Below are positions 3,558 through 6,155 of a DNA stretch of 6,155 bases, in pieces. A program made the translations under genes and the position numbers. Every line of letters starts with the position of its first letter. The first letter of the stretch is position 1. Below the pieces are notes generated by a model, which saw only the letters and a program-made list of their open reading frames with translations, ran no database searches and had not been told where the DNA came from. The DNA comes from Candidatus Iainarchaeum sp. (GTDB taxonomy: Archaea > Iainarchaeota > Iainarchaeia > Iainarchaeales > GW2011-AR10): positions 1-6,155 of the forward strand of contig JACPKT010000033.1 of assembly GCA_016186855.1 (NCBI GenBank), written 5' to 3'.

Positions 3558-5057
3558 CTAAAACGAGATTTCTGGCTCGCGCAAATTGAATTTTCGGGAA
3601 AAATTTTTTGCCAAAAAAAGAGGGTTTTTTGACGAGATGAAGGCGCTTAAATTTTTTAGCTTTGTACCGCAAAAACTGCTTTCCTCTGCAAATTTTTTGA
3701 AATTTTTAAGCAAACCTGCCTTAATGCAATCGACAGCGCCACTAACCCTCTCATCCAAGAGCCAGCATGGGTTTTGGGCCATTAGGCAAAGCAGCAGTGA
3801 TTCAGAGACCTTGTCCAATTGCAACTTATAGGATTTAAAATAATGAGAAGAAAAACTATCTTTTGCGTGCTGTGATAAAAGAAAGGTACCTGAAGATGTT
3901 TTTTCGAATTCGACTGTGCTAGACAAAGCGCCAACAGCAAAGTGCAGCCGGTCAATTTCTTTTAATTCCTTTGAAAGAAAGGATTCCTTTTTTTTGCAAA
4001 ACCAAACTTTTTCCGAAAACTCAAAGCTTTTTTCAACAAAATTATTTTTCGACAAAAACCAGTAATCTGCAAGTGGAATCGAGTGTTTTTGATTGGAAAA
4101 AAAAGGACCCGCTGGAACAGAATCAAAACCCCATTCCTTCTGGAACTCGACCCTTTGCTTTTTGAACTGCTCGCTTTCGTGGAATTTTTTCGCCCAGCCC
4201 ATAAAAGAGGATTCAAAATACAGGCCATCGACCAAAAACCTTGCCCAAACAAGAGAAGAGGGGGAAACGTTTTGCGAGTCACCATAATTTTTGCAGCATT
4301 CGCAATTAATTGAATCAAAACCCACATTATGAAAAGGAAAAGCCAAAATAGAATTCAGGGATTTCAAAAAACTTATTTTTGCAACACCACTGCCCACAGG
4401 GTTTAAACCGTCATTCCCAGTTTTTTTTGGCGAAAAATCTTTTTCAAACAAAATAGGATAACCGTACTTAAAGAAAATGTTTTCCAAAAAAACATCCCCC
4501 AGTTCTGCTGAAAAAGCCGGTAAATTTGCAATTTCTGTTTTCAAAATGTTTGAAAGGCAAATTTTTTGCAAAAACTCGCTTGCAGCTGATTCATCAGAAT
4601 TTTTCAAATCAAAAAACGCTTTTTCAATTGAAGATGAAAAAAGTTCAAAAAAAACCTCAGGTGCAAACATTTTTTCGCTTTTAATCACCTCTCCTCCGCG
4701 AATTTCAAAGCTGTCAAAATAGCCCCAGTTTTTTTCAATCAAAAACTGTTTTTGCGGTGGCAAAAGAAGCACTTGCTTGCCAAAACTTGTTTCAATAATT
4801 TTTGCAGCTTGGATTAAATCATAAAAAGTTGCTCCAATGACCCGAACTTTTTTTTCATCCAATGCTTCCAGCTTTATTTTTTTCAAACCCCATTTTTTTA
4901 GCGCTCCCAAATAGCTTTGATTGTTTGGCAGGAAAAAAAACGGAAAAAACCCATAGCGCTTTGAAAACTTTTTTTGGCCACTTGAAAACTCTAATACTGC
5001 CTGCCGCTTTTCAGGAATATATGCGGCTTTTGCAAGGAATGCCATGCAAGGATTCAT
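3558..5057 (-). CDS. Unrecognised archaeal protein of about 499 residues with a C-x-C-C cluster
   Basis: I do not recognise this protein with confidence. It is soluble-looking, rich in Phe, Ser and Lys, with no signal peptide, clear membrane span or nucleotide-binding motif. The first ~110 residues (AYIPEKRQAVLEFSS, RYGFFPFFFLP, then strand-helix-strand to WGYFDSFEI) loosely recall the N-terminal domain of archaeal family B DNA polymerases (..FKIEYDRTFEPYFYALL..), but no exonuclease motif (FDIET), SLYPSI or DTD motif follows. The middle has C252-E-C254-C255, then WARFLVDGLYFESSFMGWAKKF and a PAGPFF...IPLADYW block, which reads like a conserved family core. The start is uncertain: ATG at 5057 has a TATA-like TTTTTATT about 25 bases upstream, ATG at 5045 is also possible, and the frame stays open to 5225, where it would overlap the exchanger gene by 82 bases. 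A conserved archaeal protein of unknown function (I would test DUF530 first, from impression only) is the best guess. Confidence 0.65.
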   Translation of the reverse strand: MNPCMAFLAKAAYIPEKRQAVLEFSSGQKKFSKRYGFFPFFFLPNNQSYLGALKKWGLKKIKLEALDEKKVRVIGATFYDLIQAAKIIETSFGKQVLLLPPQKQFLIEKNWGYFDSFEIRGGEVIKSEKMFAPEVFFELFSSSIEKAFFDLKNSDESAASEFLQKICLSNILKTEIANLPAFSAELGDVFLENIFFKYGYPILFEKDFSPKKTGNDGLNPVGSGVAKISFLKSLNSILAFPFHNVGFDSINCECCKNYGDSQNVSPSSLVWARFLVDGLYFESSFMGWAKKFHESEQFKKQRVEFQKEWGFDSVPAGPFFSNQKHSIPLADYWFLSKNNFVEKSFEFSEKVWFCKKKESFLSKELKEIDRLHFAVGALSSTVEFEKTSSGTFLLSQHAKDSFSSHYFKSYKLQLDKVSESLLLCLMAQNPCWLLDERVSGAVDCIKAGLLKNFKKFAEESSFCGTKLKNLSAFISSKNPLFLAKNFSRKFNLREPEISF

Positions 5058-5077
5058 GAAATAGGTGTTTTTTGGGC

Positions 5078-5085
5078 AATAAAAA
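5078..5085 (-). promoter_or_regulatory. Weak TATA-like element before the unrecognised gene
   Basis: TTTTTATT on the - strand, centred about 25 bases before the ATG at 5057, in an 86-base gap after the exchanger stop. It would give a leaderless transcript, in line with the lack of a Shine-Dalgarno sequence. The match to the archaeal TATA consensus is modest. Confidence 0.25.
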
Positions 5086-5143
5086 CACTTTTGGAACTGG
5101 GTGGATTTCCTGTGCGAAAAACGGCTTTCAGATTTCCGGTGCG

Positions 5144-6155
5144 CTAGAGCGTGGAAGCCAAATAGTAAATAAATACTAGATAAAGAAAGAGAAGGAAAAC
5201 TGCCTCCTGTACAGTGATTTTCCACTGCGTGTAAGCTGAAACCATGAGCGAGACCGTTACCAAAATCAACAGGACAAAGGAGAACGCGAATTCCTCAAAA
5301 ACAAAAACAACCGGCGAAACAAGGGCAGCGCCGCCAAGAACCAGCAGTGCGTTTGCAATGCAGCTGCCAATGATGTTGCCAAAAAAAATCCCGGAAAAAC
5401 CCTTTTTTATAGAACTCACTGTCACGGACAGCTCCGGCAAGGAAATGCCAAAAGAAATCATGGACAGGGCAATGATGCCCTGAGAAATCCTAAAATACTC
5501 CGAAATGGCTATTGCCCCCTTTATTGTCAGCTCAGAGCCAAGCCACACGGTAATGGTACCCAAAAAAAACAGGTAAAAGTTTTTAACAACCCTGTCAAAA
5601 ATCTCGGCTTTGTACTGTTCCAAAAATTTCCCCCGCTCTACGTTTTCGTTTTTTTCCAAAAATTTTTCCATGAAAGCATCAGTCTCCTGAGAAATCAGCC
5701 CAACGTACGTCTGTGGATTTAAGCCGTGCTTTAAGAAGCTTTTGTAAACGCCCAAATTCAGAAAAAAATAGCTGAAATCATAAAATGTTTTCAGATAGTT
5801 CTTGAACTGGAAAAATTTTGCAAACTCGAGCTTGAACTTGAACAGGTACGAAAGGTAAAACAAAAACAGCAAAACAAGGACAAACGCCTCAGAAAAAGAA
5901 ACAACGCCGTCGGTGCTGAAATAAAAAACCAGGATGGTGGCCAGAACCAAAAAAAACAAGTCGTTTTCAAACACCTTTTTGTCAATATCGAGGCTTTTGG
6001 AAAAAAAAATCCCCACAGGAACCAGCAGGGCAATGGTTACAATGTTTGCCCCCAAAAAGCTTCCGAAAACGATTCCAGAAGAAGAGTTCAGCGCAGCATT
6101 GAGCGAAACAGCAATGTTTGGAAGAGAAGTGCCGACGGCGACCAGGCTTAAGCCA
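5144..6155 (-). CDS. Sodium/calcium exchanger (CaCA/NCX) family membrane protein, 5' end outside window
   Basis: Integral membrane cation antiporter; 336 codons are visible and the frame stays open to the right edge, so the N-terminus is missing. The TTG at 6055 is not the start, because the first alpha repeat is encoded upstream of it (VAVGTSLPNIAVSL, then SGIVFGSFLGANIV). The second alpha repeat is complete (ISFGISLPELSVTV, then GIFFGNIIGSCIAN). Between them are hydrophobic spans and a long charged central loop (about YLKTFYDF to KAEIFDRVV). Three spans close the protein, ending YYLASTL. In the family these two inverted repeats line the ion site and exchange Na+ (or H+) for Ca2+ across the cytoplasmic membrane. 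Oddity: the repeat-1 acidic ligand (E54 in the Methanocaldococcus NCX) is Asn here and the position of N81 is Thr, while repeat 2 keeps its Glu but has Asn at the D240 position. Ion choice is therefore uncertain. Confidence 0.88.
   Translation of the reverse strand, partial: GLSLVAVGTSLPNIAVSLNAALNSSSGIVFGSFLGANIVTIALLVPVGIFFSKSLDIDKKVFENDLFFLVLATILVFYFSTDGVVSFSEAFVLVLLFLFYLSYLFKFKLEFAKFFQFKNYLKTFYDFSYFFLNLGVYKSFLKHGLNPQTYVGLISQETDAFMEKFLEKNENVERGKFLEQYKAEIFDRVVKNFYLFFLGTITVWLGSELTIKGAIAISEYFRISQGIIALSMISFGISLPELSVTVSSIKKGFSGIFFGNIIGSCIANALLVLGGAALVSPVVFVFEEFAFSFVLLILVTVSLMVSAYTQWKITVQEAVFLLFLYLVFIYYLASTL

Noticed and set aside
5058..5225. 56-residue N-terminal extension of the unrecognised protein
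   Set aside because: It would overlap the exchanger coding sequence by 82 bases in another frame and removes room for a promoter; the composition looks non-coding.

Overview
The window is AT-rich, with many A/T homopolymer runs, and is archaeal. The evidence is direct: elongation factor 1-beta with its usual partner gene (a small four-CxxC zinc-ribbon protein), RNA polymerase subunit K, ribosomal protein S17e, and a Rad50 with a CPVC zinc hook. The compact layout, lysine- and phenylalanine-rich proteins and short Rad50 would suit a DPANN-type archaeon, but nothing here fixes the lineage.

Layout. Positions 1-243 hold no convincing gene. They contain a dense series of eight small inverted repeats, mostly perfect and 22-27 bases apart, with unrelated stems but two identical loops. 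Rightward genes follow: a 100-residue ferredoxin-fold monooxygenase-like protein (244-546), the zinc-ribbon/aEF-1beta pair (627-1066), and rad50 (1113-3083). rad50 is broken by two single-base frame disruptions, one in a T7 run and one in an A6 run. Undoing both gives one continuous protein of about 656 residues with every Rad50 motif in order. rad50 converges on a leftward pair, rpoK-rps17e (3487 to 3086), with only two bases between the stop codons, both of which lie inside a 17-base palindrome. Further right, also leftward, are a protein of about 499 residues that I do not recognise (5057 to 3558) and the 3' part of a sodium/calcium-exchanger-family membrane protein that runs off the right edge (6155 to 5144).

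Function. Most of the window is information processing: translation elongation (aEF-1beta), transcription (RpoK), the small ribosomal subunit (S17e) and double-strand-break repair (Rad50). No mre11, herA or nurA is visible beside rad50. The points most worth a second look are the hairpin array at the left edge, the two frame breaks in rad50, the loss of the acidic ion ligand in the first repeat of the exchanger, and the unrecognised protein with its Cys cluster. No tRNA, rRNA, CRISPR array or insertion sequence was seen.
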